64,000 nt of DNA from contig CP126199.1 in NCBI GenBank assembly GCA_030272155.1, positions 3,770,501 through 3,834,500 of the forward strand, written 5' to 3'. Positions 10,342-23,350 of the stretch are shown here, piece by piece. Numbering within the stretch: the first letter of the stretch is position 1; the number at the start of each line of letters is the position of its first letter. This DNA is from Tetradesmus obliquus (lineage: Eukaryota; Chlorophyta; Chlorophyceae; Sphaeropleales; Scenedesmaceae). The notes beneath the pieces were generated by a model that searched no databases, was not told the DNA's origin, and was given only the letters and a program-made list of their open reading frames with translations. Made by a program: the position numbers and the translations under genes.

Positions 10342-12347
10342 GTTCGAATGAGTGCCTGGCAGCAGCTTCGCAACAGGAGCTGGACAGGACGGGTGAGATC
10401 GTCGAAACTTGACCAGGGGGCACTGCGGCCCTGGATCCTAGTCTATGTGTAGATGTTATTGCGGAGCACTAACAAGAGCCGCAACCACAAGACTATCGAT
10501 GCCATTGATTAGCTAACAGCAGCCGCAGCTGTCACATGGTTTGTTGTGGTAGGGTGCAGCGGTAAGCTGTACACAGGGCTGTAGCAATGTCTGATTCTGC
10601 CGCTGGCTGTTCTCCACCAAGTGGTTTATGGGAAGTGTGCTCACTTCATTCGCAAACTAGTCCTGAAACCGCTAGGAGGAGCCGTTATGTAGTGCAGGCA
10701 ATTTGATTGCAGGTGACAGACATGTGGCAAACTTTGAACAAGGTTGAACAAGGTCAGGCATGATTGAAGCCCCCACCCATGCTGCTATATGGTAAGGATG
10801 CAAGTGCGGTCTTCAAAAGCCTGGCTGTACTGGAGCTGGAGGCCCTGACACACAGTGAAGGGTCCCTGGCACACCCTCAGGCTGGCTCAGACTGACTGTC
10901 AGGATGATTCTGGCAGCTCGAGGTACCTGAGAACAAGAACCACTGCGCGCAAAACATGATTTTAAGAATGCAGTACCCACGTCGAGCTTTGCAGGCGCCC
11001 TTCAGTGCCTGAAAACCTTTAGGCCAGCAGCTACAACGACACTCAAAGTGCCGACTCGGCGGTACCCTTGCAGTGTGGTAGCTTGTTCAAGCCTTGTGTT
11101 CTGACACCTTGAAGGGTGCCGACTCCGCACAGTGTGCCGCACTCAGCGCCAGTGGCAGTAAGAGGCACAGCATTGCTGAGCATTTCTTCTCCATGTGGTT
11201 GCTGTGTCCGGCTGGTTCGTACACAAAGAGGCCATCAAACGCCTTAGGTTACCCATTTAAATGAGATATATGTGCATCTGGGCGTTTACGTCTCATCGGT
11301 TCCGCCGAATGAGCCCGGTATTCACGTGATTGAAGTGGCCAGCTGACTCCCTGATTTCAGCGCATGCTTTCCCAGGCAGAAATGCGAGTGCATCGTATCA
11401 TACTTTAAAAAATAAATCCAAACATTTACGACCCATGGATGCGCGTCGTATGCGCCTGTCATCATTTTGAACCCCGCTACCCTAGTAGCGACGCGGTGTT
11501 TACGCAAGAAGCAAGAAGGCTCTTGCCACAACTTTACTGGTTGAACGACGATAGAAACGCTAATTGGCAAGTAACATAGTCCATAATGTTGTAGCACAGC
11601 CCCCGGAGTGCTGCACTGGCCTGTTGTACACGGTAACTTGCCTTTTACGAGCCCAACGATAGACAACCGGCAGTCAAAAGGTTATATTAAACAGCCAGAA
11701 AGGTTTTAAAGTGATTTAATTGCTGAAGGATTGACGTCCATTGCTGCTGGTAAGCCCATCGGTGCGGTGATCTTCGTCCGGGCACGTCATATAGCGCTGC
11801 AAGAAAATGATTGATTTGTGTGTCTTGCAGATTAAAACTGCCAGCGCGTAGCGATGTGCCGGCCAGCAGGGAGGGAAGATTACGAAGAGGGAGGCACTGC
11901 TACCGCCAGGGACGCATGCACCTCCAATGAGGAGGAGCTGCATACCAACAAAAGCGGAACCGGATTCTTCATGCCCCGAGTTGCAGCGACGGCCCCCAGG
12001 TGATTGCGCAACGCACTAGGTCGGTGGGTTGACTCCGTTGACGCCCCAACTCAACATTGGCATTTGTCCGGCGCCCTGCAGCATGTGCAGCTCCACCGTC
12101 AACAATAGCATACCGGGTTGTATGGGCCTTTTGCGTGCATGTAGGAAGCAGAGGGATAGTCTCGTAATCCACAAGCCATTACACAACATGCATCAACTTG
12201 AATTGAATGCACAGTCATGTCTGTACTTGCCACATGTGCAGGCCCAGCTGGGCTGAAGGGCCCTGCAAAGAGCTGCCTTGCCGCAACGGCCACAGGCGCT
12301 TCCGCCCTATAGGCCGCAGCTTCAGCAGCAGGCGGCTGCAAGCAACA
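10342..12347. other. divergent intergenic region
   Basis: Two kilobases lie between the divergent starts of the Cys/Met-motif gene (-) and the Q/A-rich gene (+). The sequence is less CAG-rich and more AT-rich than its neighbours. Open frames such as minus 11322-11666 have no recognisable domains. A plus-strand frame open upstream of 12348 (from about 12207) suggests an unresolved 5' exon of the next gene. Confidence 0.4.
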
Positions 12348-12685
12348 ATGGCCGCAGCCGAGGCAGAGCAGCAGCAGCAGCAACTGGCAGCAGCCGGCGG
12401 ACTAGCAGCAGCAGCAGAGGCGGTGTGTGTTGATGGCTGCAGGGTGTTGAGTGCCAACCCTGATCCAGGCATGATGATGCGCACACTGGCTGCGCTGCAG
12501 CAGGACAGTGCGGCACAGGAGAGGCTGCACGCCCTGCGGGGCTGTGCAGCACCCCCAGCAACATGTGAGCAGCGGCAGCAGCAGCAGCAGCAGCTTGCTG
12601 GCAGCACATGCAGCAGCAGTGCACAGTATACTGGTGGAGCATATGCCATAAACACCAGCAACTTTGGCTACCAGGCCAGCCCCAA

Positions 12686-12721
<36 letters not shown>

Positions 12722-14258
12722 CTGTGCTGCTGGCACTGGCTTGCCTGGCACCCCAGCAGCAGCAGCAGCAGCAGCAGATCTCATCTTTGGCGGCAGCAGC
12801 AGCAGCGGCGCTGCTTTCAGCGCGCCAACGGCACAGCTGCAGGACATGTCCTTGGTGCCTTGGTTCAACCCTGCATCAACAGCAGCAGCAGCAGAGCAGG
12901 CTGCAGCACCAGCAGCCCTGTGCAATCACACAACATACAGCACAGCTGACAGCTTCAGTGCTGCATATGACACAGGAGCGAGCATGTTTGGCAGTACAGG
13001 CGTGTTCAACAGCTATGATGCGTGCTGGGCAGCCGGCAATGGGCTGCCAAGCCGCACTCTGGATGAGTTGTGTGTGGCAGCCGGCAGCTGCTCCTTTGCA
13101 TCTGCAGCAAACCCCGCTGACTGGCAGCAGCAGCAGCAGATACAGCAGATACAGCTGCAGCTGCAGGAGCTGGCAGCCCTTCCTGGCAGTGGAGCTGCAC
13201 AGATGATGCAGCAGCAGCAGCTGCAGCTGCAGCTGCAATGGCAGGTGTCCCCAGCGTCTGTCAGCACCAGCATGCAGGCAGGTGCAGTGCCAAGCAGCGT
13301 GCCGCTGCTGCCTGCTGCGAGTGGAGCCGTGTTTGACAGCTACCGCCCGCCAGCAGCAAACCTGGCAGCTGCCAACACACCCATCAATGTTGGCGCCTCT
13401 GCTGAGTTTGGTGCCCACATTGCTGCAGGCTGCGGCCAAGTGCAGCTGCAGGACAGTGCGGATGTGGATGCAATGGCAGCGATTGACGAAGCAATCAACC
13501 AGCAGCTCTGCAAGCTGCTTGCTGTGCGCAGGAGCATGGCTGCTGAGTGCAGCAGCAGCAGCAGCAGCAGCCCAAACATCAGCTCCTGCCCTGCATCAAC
13601 AGCAGCAGCAGGAATGACAGGCCTGCCAGCTGCAGGGCCAGCCAGGTATCAGCCACAACAGGAGCCGGGCAATGCTGCTGCTGCTGTTGCCCCTGATGCT
13701 GTGCATGTGCCTCGAGCACTGTTAGCTGCACAAGCAGCGCTGAGAGCAGCGGGCTATGATGATGGCAGCCATGTTGTGAGGCGTCAGGTGCCTGTCGACA
13801 TGCAGCAGGCTGGCTTGCAAGTCCCGCTGCAGCAGCCACTGGCAGGGGGTGGTGCTGCTGCAGCCTCTCATCGGCTCGGCACTGGTGGTGTGCTGCTGGA
13901 TGGCCCAATTGCGGGCAGCATTCAGGTTGGTGGTGGTGTACAGGGTGGTGTGCTGCTGACTGGCCCAATTGCGGGTAGCATTCAGGTTGGTGGTGGTGTG
14001 CAGGGTGGTGTGCAGGGTGGTGTGCAGGGTTGTGTGCTGCTGGATGGCCCAATCGCGGGTAGCTTTCAGGTTGGTGGTGGTGTGCAGGGTGGTATGCAGG
14101 GTGGTGTGCAGGGTGGTGTTCAGTGTGGTGTGCTGGGTGCTGCGCCGCAGGGCCAGCAGCTGCTTGATCCTGCAGGCCATAACAACCTGCAGCAGCTGCT
14201 GGCGCTGCAGCAGCAGGAGCTCTACCTGCAGCAGCAGATGGGCCATTTGGGGCTGTGA
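12348..14258 (+). CDS. low-complexity Q/A-rich protein with GV repeats
   Basis: A single long exon encodes about 636 residues from ATG 12348 (context CAACAATGG). The same frame is open upstream to about 12207, so the true start may lie in another exon. Composition is dominated by Gln, Ala and Ser tracts. Short non-repetitive islands include PDPGMMMRTLAALQQDSAAQERL near residue 35 and IDEAINQQLCKLLAVRRSM in the middle. Near the C-terminus (13881-14132) three copies of VLLDGPIAGSIQVGGGVQGG occur, the later ones expanded by extra VQGG units. The protein ends with a Q/L-rich segment (LLALQQQELYLQQQMGHLGL). I do not recognise a family; a nuclear regulatory role would be a guess from composition. 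Confidence 0.6.
13881..14132 (+). repeat. coding minisatellite, about 63-nt unit
   Basis: Three in-frame copies of a unit encoding (V/C)LL(D/T)GPIAGS(I/F)QVGGGVQGG, followed by nested 12-nt GTGCAGGGTGGT sub-repeats. The reading frame is kept throughout. Confidence 0.85.
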
Positions 14259-17200
14259 ACAAACGTGAGTTGGACTGCCATGTGTGTTGGTAACAACACA
14301 TCCTATGGCACAAGACAGATGAGTGCTTGCCACCGTGGTGATTGTGCAAAGGTGTGATGCAGTATGGTGTTGTGGCGTGGAAACAAACTTTGGACGTCTG
14401 TGTGCCAGAACCTGCACACTTTCTTTTGGGCTGTCTGCAGATCAACAGCTGCGAGTGTGCTGGGTTGTCAGCTCCTGGGTTGTCAGCTCCTGGGTGCTGT
14501 GAGTTTCACACAACGTGGCACCAGCATCAGCGGAGGCTCATCTGCTGCAGGTGCATGATGTGGCACGTATCAGGCGATTGGCTGTTTGGAACACCACACA
14601 TGGTTTTAGCGTTGTAGAACTGAGGAGGTTTTGCCGACATATGTATGAGGTTTACTTGCACGCACATGGTGATGCCCTGCACTGATGTCCGTTGTGCCGA
14701 CTTGGTTTCTGCGGACTGCGGCTGAGCAGGACGCCGCCTTGCATGCAGCACCACACGTGCTGTGACAGCTCTGCTGTGGTGCTGCATGTCACAGCTGGGG
14801 TTGGCGCTTGCCGAGCATCATGCAGAATGATTCTGCTAGCTAAAGCTACTGGGAACCAAGTACTCCAGGAGCCGGGAATGAAATGTGCCGTGCTTTCAAT
14901 CATGTGCGCGGGGTTCTTTCAGCATGGCGGCGTATTAGGATTGAGGTATGTTGCTTGCTTGCATGCGCAGTGCTGGAAGTCATGTGCGAGTGGGGAACTC
15001 GGCTGAGGTGGCATGCTAGGGTTGAGGTGTGTTGTTGACTTGGTTGACTTGCCTGTTCCCAGCTTTGATCAGGGTATGGGCGAGGTCATAATTGCTAGAT
15101 AATCTTACGATGCTGTTGCGTTGGCGGGTGATGTTTCAAGGCAAAGGTGGTGTGGTCCTGTGGTGTCGCCTGCATGCTGTTTTAGGATTTGCGGAGTGGG
15201 TGGTGCATGCAGAACATGCAGGTGAATGTGGCAGCTGGTGTAGAATGAAGGTGGCACGGTGGCAGAAATCTGTCCACACCGCAGCCATTTCAAGAAAGCA
15301 ACCATCCACTACGTGCATCACAAACGGTTGCATGAGCTGTGTGGCGGCAGACCTTTCATAATCATTATGGTTATTATGGCATCTGTGTCGATTCTAAGCA
15401 GTGGAGACTGGGCTCGCATATCCCCAGAAACTTGTTCCTGTGGGAGTGCTGCCTTCTCGAGGTCGCCATAGCTTCTGGCCCTACTGTTTATAAGCTTGCA
15501 TGGTAGCAGCCATGTATGCTGTGTAAAGTCGCACACAGCTGGGCTACCCACAGTCAGAAGGTCTGCTTGTGACGCTGCAGGGAGAGTGTGTGTGGGTTCC
15601 TGAAAGCGCTGTGGCCTGTCATCTGCCGCATGCATAAAGCTACACAGCCCTACTTTCTGGGTTGGCATTGCGTCAACACAATACAGCGGTGTGGCAAGAC
15701 GAGCGCCGGCACCTGGTGGTTGGTGGGTGGTGAACCTGCGCCTGCAGCAGGGTATGTGGGGTGAGCTGATTTGCAGGGCTCTGCACGAGGGCATGCTGCA
15801 CACAGCTGCCTTTGACATGGTTTTACAGAACCGTTGCTGATCAACTTTCCTGTCTGTGCTCATTAGCAGCAGCAGGAGAATGCGTGAAGCAGCGTGCCGC
15901 AGCTGGGAGTTATGTTTGCATTTGAAACCAGCAAGTGCTGCTCTTGGGAAGCTGCACGGCACAGACACTGTGCCATCTTAAAGGTGGTGTGAATGGAAGT
16001 GCATGCAGCCCATCTACTGCACAACCTTGAGTATGTCACCTCTGCCAGTGATGCTTTGTGGTGTGCATGCGTGTATGGAAAGCGGACATTCGAGGTATGC
16101 AGCCTTTGCCTGCTGTGTTGCGGCTGCTGTGTGACGCCTTGTGCATCGAAGTGTGCACTTTTGCTGCCACATGGATGAGCTATACAACACGGTGCACTGC
16201 CGCTGCTGCGCAAGTTAGACCAGACACTGTTATGCTGTTGTATCCTGTGACGTCAGCGTGCTGTGTTGCACGCCAATGGCCTCTACTACAGTGGTGGGCA
16301 GTGGCAACCGCATGTTTGGGGCATATCGAGTCATGCAGTTGATTACATTCCAGTCGGCTCAGCAGCTGAACCAACAGGCAGTGCTCTTGCTGCTGACTGC
16401 TACTGCCACACCTAGCCAATGAAACTGCTGGACACCAGCGGACCATAGTTTAAGCAGCACCACGGCCAGTGCCGCTTGGTGCTGCAGCCTGCTGCATCCT
16501 GCCTCTGTCTCGTTGTGTGGCGTTTAGTATGGATTCACAGCCACTGTGCATTTGTGTTTATACTTGAGCTGCCCCTGTTGCCATAACATCTTTCAGCACG
16601 CATTGCAGCTAGCCTGGAGGTCTTGGGCAGTGCGTGCCGTTAGCATCTGAGACACCAGTAGTGACCTGGGTGCATGTTGTCACACGTGTTGCTTTGAGTG
16701 CACATTTGTTTGTATACCCACACGGCCGATTCTGGCTCCTGGGTGCTACCAGTTACCAATGAAAGTGCATCAGCTGAACGCCAGCTTTGCACCTGGCAGC
16801 TGCCTTCCATGTGCCTAGAATGCACAGTGTGCTCCACCCCACATGCACATGTGCTCACGCGAATTTACTGCGACTTGAAGCTGCGGTCCTGGTGGGCAAC
16901 TTACGCCTGCCAGCGCCGCAGTATCTGCACTTGCAGACCTTGAATTCTGTGTGCCTGGTTGCTGGTGAACTGCCAGTTCGGCAGTGCCGACTGAACTTCA
17001 TGGCGCAAGTGCCTATGCAGAGTATTTGCTGGTCAGACACGCCTATCAGGCCGCCGTTCAGTCAAACAGGCGCACCTGAACTGCATGCTTTGCTGAAGGT
17101 TAATCTGCGCTTACATCAGAACGGTGTCGAATGATGATTCCTCGTTGCCAGTGTGTGCTGTTGCCATGTATGTGTGTGTGTCTCATGACGCGGCCTGAAG

Positions 17201-18420
17201 CGTTGGCTGCATCATGGGGGCTTGCTGGAAGCACAGTGCAGACTTGCTGAACTGTGTGTGCTGTGGTATTGTCAGTGTGTGTAGCAGGCCAGTCCTTGGT
17301 TGAAATGCATCTTGCTGTGCAGCTCAGGTGTTTCTACAAGCTGCACCACCAGCACTCCTGCAGGTTCATACTGAGCCACCATCGACAGTATGATGTACTG
17401 GCTGTGGTAGTCTCCTTGGTTACAAGGAACAGCATGGCAGGCGCGTTTATCTCTTCGTACTGCTGCATGGCTGAACTGTACCCCACTGGCACTTGTTGAA
17501 GCCCGTGTGACAGTAGCAGGTCGGGTCGTACAATGCAGTGCTTCTGCTGTGCGTGGCACCGTTGGATCATTTACATCTCTTTAGAGGTTGCCGTTGCTGT
17601 AACGTATGCGCCCTCATCGTGGTCAGCGTTGCATGTATCGACTGTGATGAGTTTTATCTCTTGTAGACGCACAGAGCACATGCTGTGGGTGCGATGCTGT
17701 GTTTGAGGCATTTGCCAGGTGGATGAAGCATGCAGCTGATAGCCATGTCTGCTGTGGTGGCGCCTATGTGCTCTGCGAACTGTCCGCTGTCACAGCGCCA
17801 CAGTGTGGTGGTGACGGGGCGGCAGTACTGCACTATTGGTGCACTAGTGGTTGTGTATGTACTTGAAGTTGCTGCACCTTGTGCTGCTCAGCAGCCCAGA
17901 ATCTGTGCGACTTGGTGCTGCAAGGCTTGGCGGTGGGATGCTGCAAGCAGCGACGGTGCTGTTGCATTGAAGACCTGACATCGGCTGCTGCCAGCCAACT
18001 GGGCCAGCCTGGCAGGCCGCCTGCCTCAGGCTGAGCGGCGACTCGCCGGATCGGATGTGCGGCCGTTGCTGATGGCTTGGGTACCAAGCAAGCGTTGCTT
18101 ACAAGCTGTGCAGCCAAGCTGTCACTTGTTATCAGAATTGTCTCGTATCAGTCCCCTGGTTCGTGAGTTGCACGTTACTTGTGAGCCTGACGAAGCCATC
18201 ACATTTGAATATTTGTAACATCATGCAGAACCCCAGTTGAGCTGTAGAACTGGTCATGCACGTTGCCACGCCGTGACATCGTTGTACACCAGCAACTAAT
18301 GCTTCTAGTGGCGTCGCGCTGAAGATAGGCACGTGATGCGATCTTCAAAACACGGAGGGGGTTCGTTCATGTCGACGAGAGCCTTTCAACGGGTGTATTC
18401 ATAAGGCACTCAAAAGCATC
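14259..18420. other. 4-kb T/G-rich stretch, no gene found
   Basis: No exon with family resemblance was found on either strand, although small frames abound (for example minus 15318-15968). The plus strand is rich in TGTGTG- and TGCTG-type words, like the 3' UTRs of other plus-strand genes here. TGTAA signals occur at 15522, 17599 and 18214. It could be a very long 3' UTR, a noncoding transcript or an unrecognised gene. Confidence 0.5.
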
Positions 18421-21131
18421 ATGGAAGGTAAATGAACCATTTCGATGCAGCGTCTGTAACTGTTGGCCTTGACACTGCACCACCAACGTCACAACCAACG
18501 CACTACTGTCCTCGTGGCTTGATCTTCTGGCAGGTACCTCGTTTCTGGCCCGCTGCCCCCATTTTGCAGCAGCTGCTTGGGCACAACAATTGCTGGGGCA
18601 GCAGCTGCTTGCTGCTGTGGACAGCTATGTCCAGTCAGAGCACCCCAGCCTGCACCACGCAGCACCCCACAAGCCAAAGCAACAACCAGGCAGCAACCAT
18701 CATCAGCACCATGTGATTGCCAAACAGCTGCCCTGGCAGCAGACGCAGCTTATGGACACATCCAGCAGACGCAGAGGAGTGCTGCCTTGGCTGGGCTCGC
18801 ATGCTGCTGGCATGGTCAACAGTTGCAGCAGCACTGCTAGCCTGCGGCAATTCCAACGGCACTACGTCCGCCCTTGCAGCGAAGCAGTGGAAGATGAGCT
18901 TGCAGCAGCAGCAGCAACAGCAGCAGCAACGGCTGAAGCAGCATCCCCCAGTCGCAGAAGGCGCAGCAGAGCAACCTACAGCAGCGATGCTGCTGCTCCT
19001 GCAGCACCTGCAGCTGCTCAAGCTGCTGCTGCTGCAGCTGCTGATGTTGATAGTGGTGGTGAGGATGCAGCACCTGTTACACAAGGAGCAGCAGATTCAA
19101 CAGCTGACGCGGCTGCGCCTTCACGCAGAAGGGGCACAACCGAAAGCAGGGCGCTACTGAGGCGCACGACAGTGAGTGCCGGGCTGCTGCTGCAGCCGCA
19201 TAAGGCACATCAGCAACATGACGCACTTGAAGTACATGTGCCTGCAGTAAAATGTAGGGCATTGCTCATGCTATCTCTGCTGTTTCCTGCTGCTGCTGCT
19301 GGCTGTGGCTTGCAGGAAAGCCGCGCTGCAATTGAGGATGTGGCAGTGATGAGCAAGAGCCAGTTGATGAGGAGGAACAAAGTGGGTTGTTGTTGCTGCT
19401 TTGCTGCTACTCCCGCTAGCTCTCAAAGAGTGCTGAGGCTGAGCCATCTGCAAGTGAGCTTGCTTGCATTCTGACTTGCTTGCTGCTCCATTCCCTTGCG
19501 CTGGCTACGGCTTGCACCTGCATCGCGGATCCTCACTTTGCTGTGCTGCTGATCCCAGTCCAGTTTCCTTCTTTTTTGCGTCTTCTTTGCGGCTTGCAGG
19601 CCTGGCTGCAGCATGAGTGCTGGTCCAGGAAGCTGCAGTATGATGGCCTGAAGCCGCATCTGGTGCAGCACCTTCTGGACTGGCAGCAGACTGATGCTGG
19701 CAAGGAGTCAGCAGCTGCTGCACTGGCAACAGCAGAAGCAGCAGTAGCAGCAGCCGCAGGAGAGACTCAGCAGCAGCAGCAGCAGGGCGCTGCCCAGCAG
19801 CCCACCGCAGAGGTTGGCAGCATTGACAGCAGCAGCAGCAGCAGCAGCGAAAGCAGGAGGCAACGCCGCAGCACCAACAGTGCAGCGGTCAGCAGCAGCA
19901 GCAGCTCTAGCGTTGCAGAGGAAGTTCAAGCGCCCGCTGGTGAGGCAGTGGCTGCTGTCCCTGGCGCCTATGCAGAGCAGCCGCAGCAGCCGCCAAGAAA
20001 TGCAGCAGCTGCTGCGGCTGACTCGCTGACTGCGCTGCTGCAGCAGCTGCAGGAGCAGCCTGACAATGCGGCGCTTCTGGCTGTAGCACGCAACTCTCTG
20101 GAGGTGCACGTCAAGAGCCTGCTAAGCAACAGCAGCAGCAGTAGCAGCAACAGCAGCAGCTATCAGGCTGCTGCTGGCAGCAGAGGCTGGGGTAGCGCTT
20201 CTGCTGCTGCTGCAGCAGCAGCAGCAGCAACACATGCTGCAGCCTTGCAGGAAGCTGCCGCTGACCTGGCGGCCCGCATCCAAGCCTGCAGCTCTCCTGC
20301 AAGCATTGCCGCACTTGCGACCGCCTGCTACAGCCGTGAAGTGCAGAGCCCTGTGCTGGCTGCAGCCATGTCGGAGGCTGTAGCAGCAGTTGCGCCGCAG
20401 CTAGGCCCGCAGGAAGTGTACAGGGTGCTGCGGCTGCTGGTAGAGCATCTGGATGCAGCGCCAGATGCTTCTGGCGCGGCAGGCCACGCTGCTGCAGCTG
20501 CAGCTGGCTGGGTAGGTGGCGAGGGCAGCAGCACGCTGCGCAAGGGCTTCCGGGTGCTTGCGCAGGCGCTGATTGGCTGCTGCGGGGCGCTGGCACCGAT
20601 GCAGCTGGCAGAGGCTGTGGCGCTGCTGGCGCGGCACCAGTACGACGATGCCTGGGGGTGAGTGCGCAGCAGCACGCCTAAAGCTGGGCACACAGCTTGA
20701 TGTACGAAGCATGTCCATAGGTTGATATACACTTGCGTCGCTGCTTGCCTGCTTTGCATCCGTCCTGGAGGCCAACCCTCCCATAGATACCCTGTTACTA
20801 CTCAACCCCGAGTTAGTCATATCAATTGCTTCACTGGTACTGCCAGTGGTGAATGACACGTTGGTCAACTAGCTGGTGTGCCTGCTGTTCCTGCCCATTC
20901 ACACGCAGGCTATGGCTGATCAGCAAGGAAGCTGCAGACCGCTTGGCGGAGTTTGAGCCGTGTGACATGGTGCTGCTGCTGGAGGCGGTGGCTGGCATGT
21001 GTGTGGCAGACGATGCGTTGTGCAGGGGCGTTGCAGAGGCTGTGGCGGCCAAGCGTGGCGCATACAGTGCTGCGCAGCTGGCTGAGGTCGGCAGCGCACT
21101 GCAGCGCATGGGGTATGCGGGCGAGGTGTGA
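18421..21131 (+). CDS. SAP-domain helical-repeat protein
   Basis: Five exons in consistent phase: 18421-18427, 18534-19171, 19316-19381, 19600-20657, 20909-21131; about 663 residues. Exon 1 is only ATGGAAG before a GTAAATG donor. The N-terminus (MEGTSFLARCPHFAAAAW...) could be an organelle transit peptide. A basic RRRRSR patch and Ala-rich spacers follow. Across exons 3-4, WLQHECWSRKLQYDGLKPHL fits a SAP helix-extended-helix motif (..C..RGL..DG.K..L), known to bind nucleic acid. After Q/S/A tracts, the C-terminal 200 residues contain Ala/Leu-rich helical units (SPASIAALATACYSREV, QEVYRVLRLLVEHL, APMQLAEAVALLARHQYD, EPCDMVLLLEAVAGM, SAAQLAEVGSALQRMGY). These recall the helical repeats of organelle RNA-binding proteins such as FASTK/OPR-type families. 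No RAP domain is visible. An organelle RNA role is inference. Confidence 0.78.
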
Positions 21132-22139
21132 GGGAGGGTGCCGGCAGCATCAGTGTGTTAAGTGTTGGGTTTGCTGTCACCTGCGAAGCTTGCGGTCTGG
21201 CGTTACACAGCTAGCCGTCGGAGGAGAGTGTGTGTGAGGGTTGGTCGGAGGAGGAATGAGTTATCGTGTTGGTTGTGTGTGACTTTGTGTTTTCAAAAGG
21301 ACGAATTGATGTTGAGCGAGTTGCTCAGGTGATCATCACTGTGTAGGGCGCCTGCTGTTGCCCGACAGTTTGCTGTGTACTATAATCATCAGCTCAAGCT
21401 CTGATGCTGCTAACTTTGCCAGGGGTAAACCGCTTGGTTGTGTCCTGTGCATCAACGGCATGCTTGCACGCCCCTCAAGGACATGGTTTGTCAGGTTCCG
21501 TTGTTGCAACAATGCGATTTCAGGCGACGTAACTGTTGGCAAGTCTCACTGCAGCTCAGGTCATTGGATATGTTGTCAAATGCTGTTGCTGCAATTTTTG
21601 TGCATCAGCTGCTTTGCAGGGGCACCACCCGGCTTGCCGCAGTGTACTGGTGCCAGTAACGGTGGCATCAGGCTGGAGTTGCTTTCAGTGCGTGGTGACT
21701 GCAGGACACATTGCACGGCTGTGTCTCCCACACTGGTGCCCATCATGCGTTCTTTGAATGAGCTAGCATGGCACCCCAGGAGCCTGCTCCTGCAGAGACC
21801 CGCGTGTTGTTGCGGCCTGTCAGTGACAGTCAGTGACAGTTAGGCCTGGCCAGGCAGTGTTTCCAAGAGTGTTTCAGGAAGTGTGACCCTGGCAGCAACT
21901 TGTTCTTCATTGATATAACCGGAGGAAGATGGTTTTACATTGTGCTTCTCGTGCAAGGCCTGCCAGCACGTCTTCACCCATTCAACATCACACTGCTTGG
22001 GAACCTTGTTTGCTGCCGTCGACTAGAGTCCTTACTTCAATTGACACATCATCTCAAACATTTTGAAATGCTGTAGGCGGGCTGGATCATCAGCTGAACA
22101 CGCTTTCGCATCTCGTGCACTAGCAGCAGTAGCAGCAGC
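21132..22139. other. intergenic, 3' UTR plus promoter
   Basis: T/G-rich sequence after the SAP gene stop, then the 5' region of the sulfate permease gene. No open frame with family resemblance was found. A short direct repeat (CAGTGACAGT, twice) lies at about 21820-21840. Confidence 0.4.
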
Positions 22140-22747
22140 ATGGAGGCCCTCAGCTCCTCCTCATTGCTGCAACGGCGAGCAAGTGGCTTAATAGCATCGA
22201 CGCGACCATGCCTGTGCTGCCAGCATACCGTCAGCAGCCCTAGCTCACTGCGGCGAAACATGGAATCCCGATCCACGCAGCGAGTGCAGCCGGCAGCAGC
22301 AAGCCGACGAGCAGTGCAGTTACAATCTCCATCGAACAGCAGGGGACGGCTTGTCATACGGGCGTCGGGTCCTGCTGGTGGCATGGGTGCACATGGAGGG
22401 GGCAGAGGGGAACCTGTGAGTGCTGCTTTGCACAGCAATCAGTTGCTTCACTGATTGACATGATGTCAACTGCTCAGTGGAGATGCTCGGCAGCTGCATC
22501 TATGTGCGTGGGAGTCCTGGCAGAGCAGTGCTGCGGTCCAACAGCCAGCCTGCTGCAGCTGCGCCAGTGAGCGAGCATACTGGTGAACAACAGCAGCAAG
22601 CGCAGCGCTGCAGGACCTTCAACTGATGCACCTGTCCACTCTTGCTGCAAGCATTGCATGTGCAGCAGCAGCCTAAACGGTCAGGCCTAGCCAACAACTT
22701 ACAACCTGGTGTGCGGCATGCTGACGGATGCAGCCTGCTGTGTCTCT

Positions 22748-22780
<33 letters not shown>

Positions 22781-23002
22781 GTAATTTGCAGAGCCTTAGC
22801 ACACGGTCTACTATATGCATACGCTGGCGTTGGCTGACTTGTGGTGCATTTTCCTTCCGTGCTGTGTTTGTAGGTGGACACCTGGCAAAAGAAAACTATC
22901 CTAGGTGTGGCCATTACCTACATCCTGCTAACGGTGATACTGCCGTTCATCAACGTGTTCATTCAGGTATGAACACTTGCTTGACGGCTGCAGCATCTGC
23001 AG

Positions 23003-23043
<41 letters not shown>

Positions 23044-23318
23044 CAGCAGCTGTCGGCTGCGCGGCCATATCACACAGTTGCAGCGCTTGCTCCAGCAAGT
23101 CGGCTATGAACAGTATGGGAGCATGAGGTGACATTTTTGTTGGTTTACACACCCCAGGCTCTGCAGCAGCTTCAACAAACACGGGTAATCACGAAGCTGG
23201 CCCAGCAATGCTAGGTAGTAGTGTTGTGTAGTAGCTTGCGAAGATGTAACGATCAGCACACCAGCGTTGCCGTGCTGCACAGTGCCTGCTTCCCCTCCCT
23301 GCTGCTGCTGCTGGTGCA

Positions 23319-23350
<32 letters not shown>

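Noticed and set aside
13579-14445. Minus-strand His-rich frame opposite the GV repeats
   Set aside because: It is the mirror of the repeat on the other strand; no start context or splice support.
15318-15968. Minus-strand 216-codon frame in the T/G-rich stretch
   Set aside because: Composition looks random, with no domain and no neighbouring exon.
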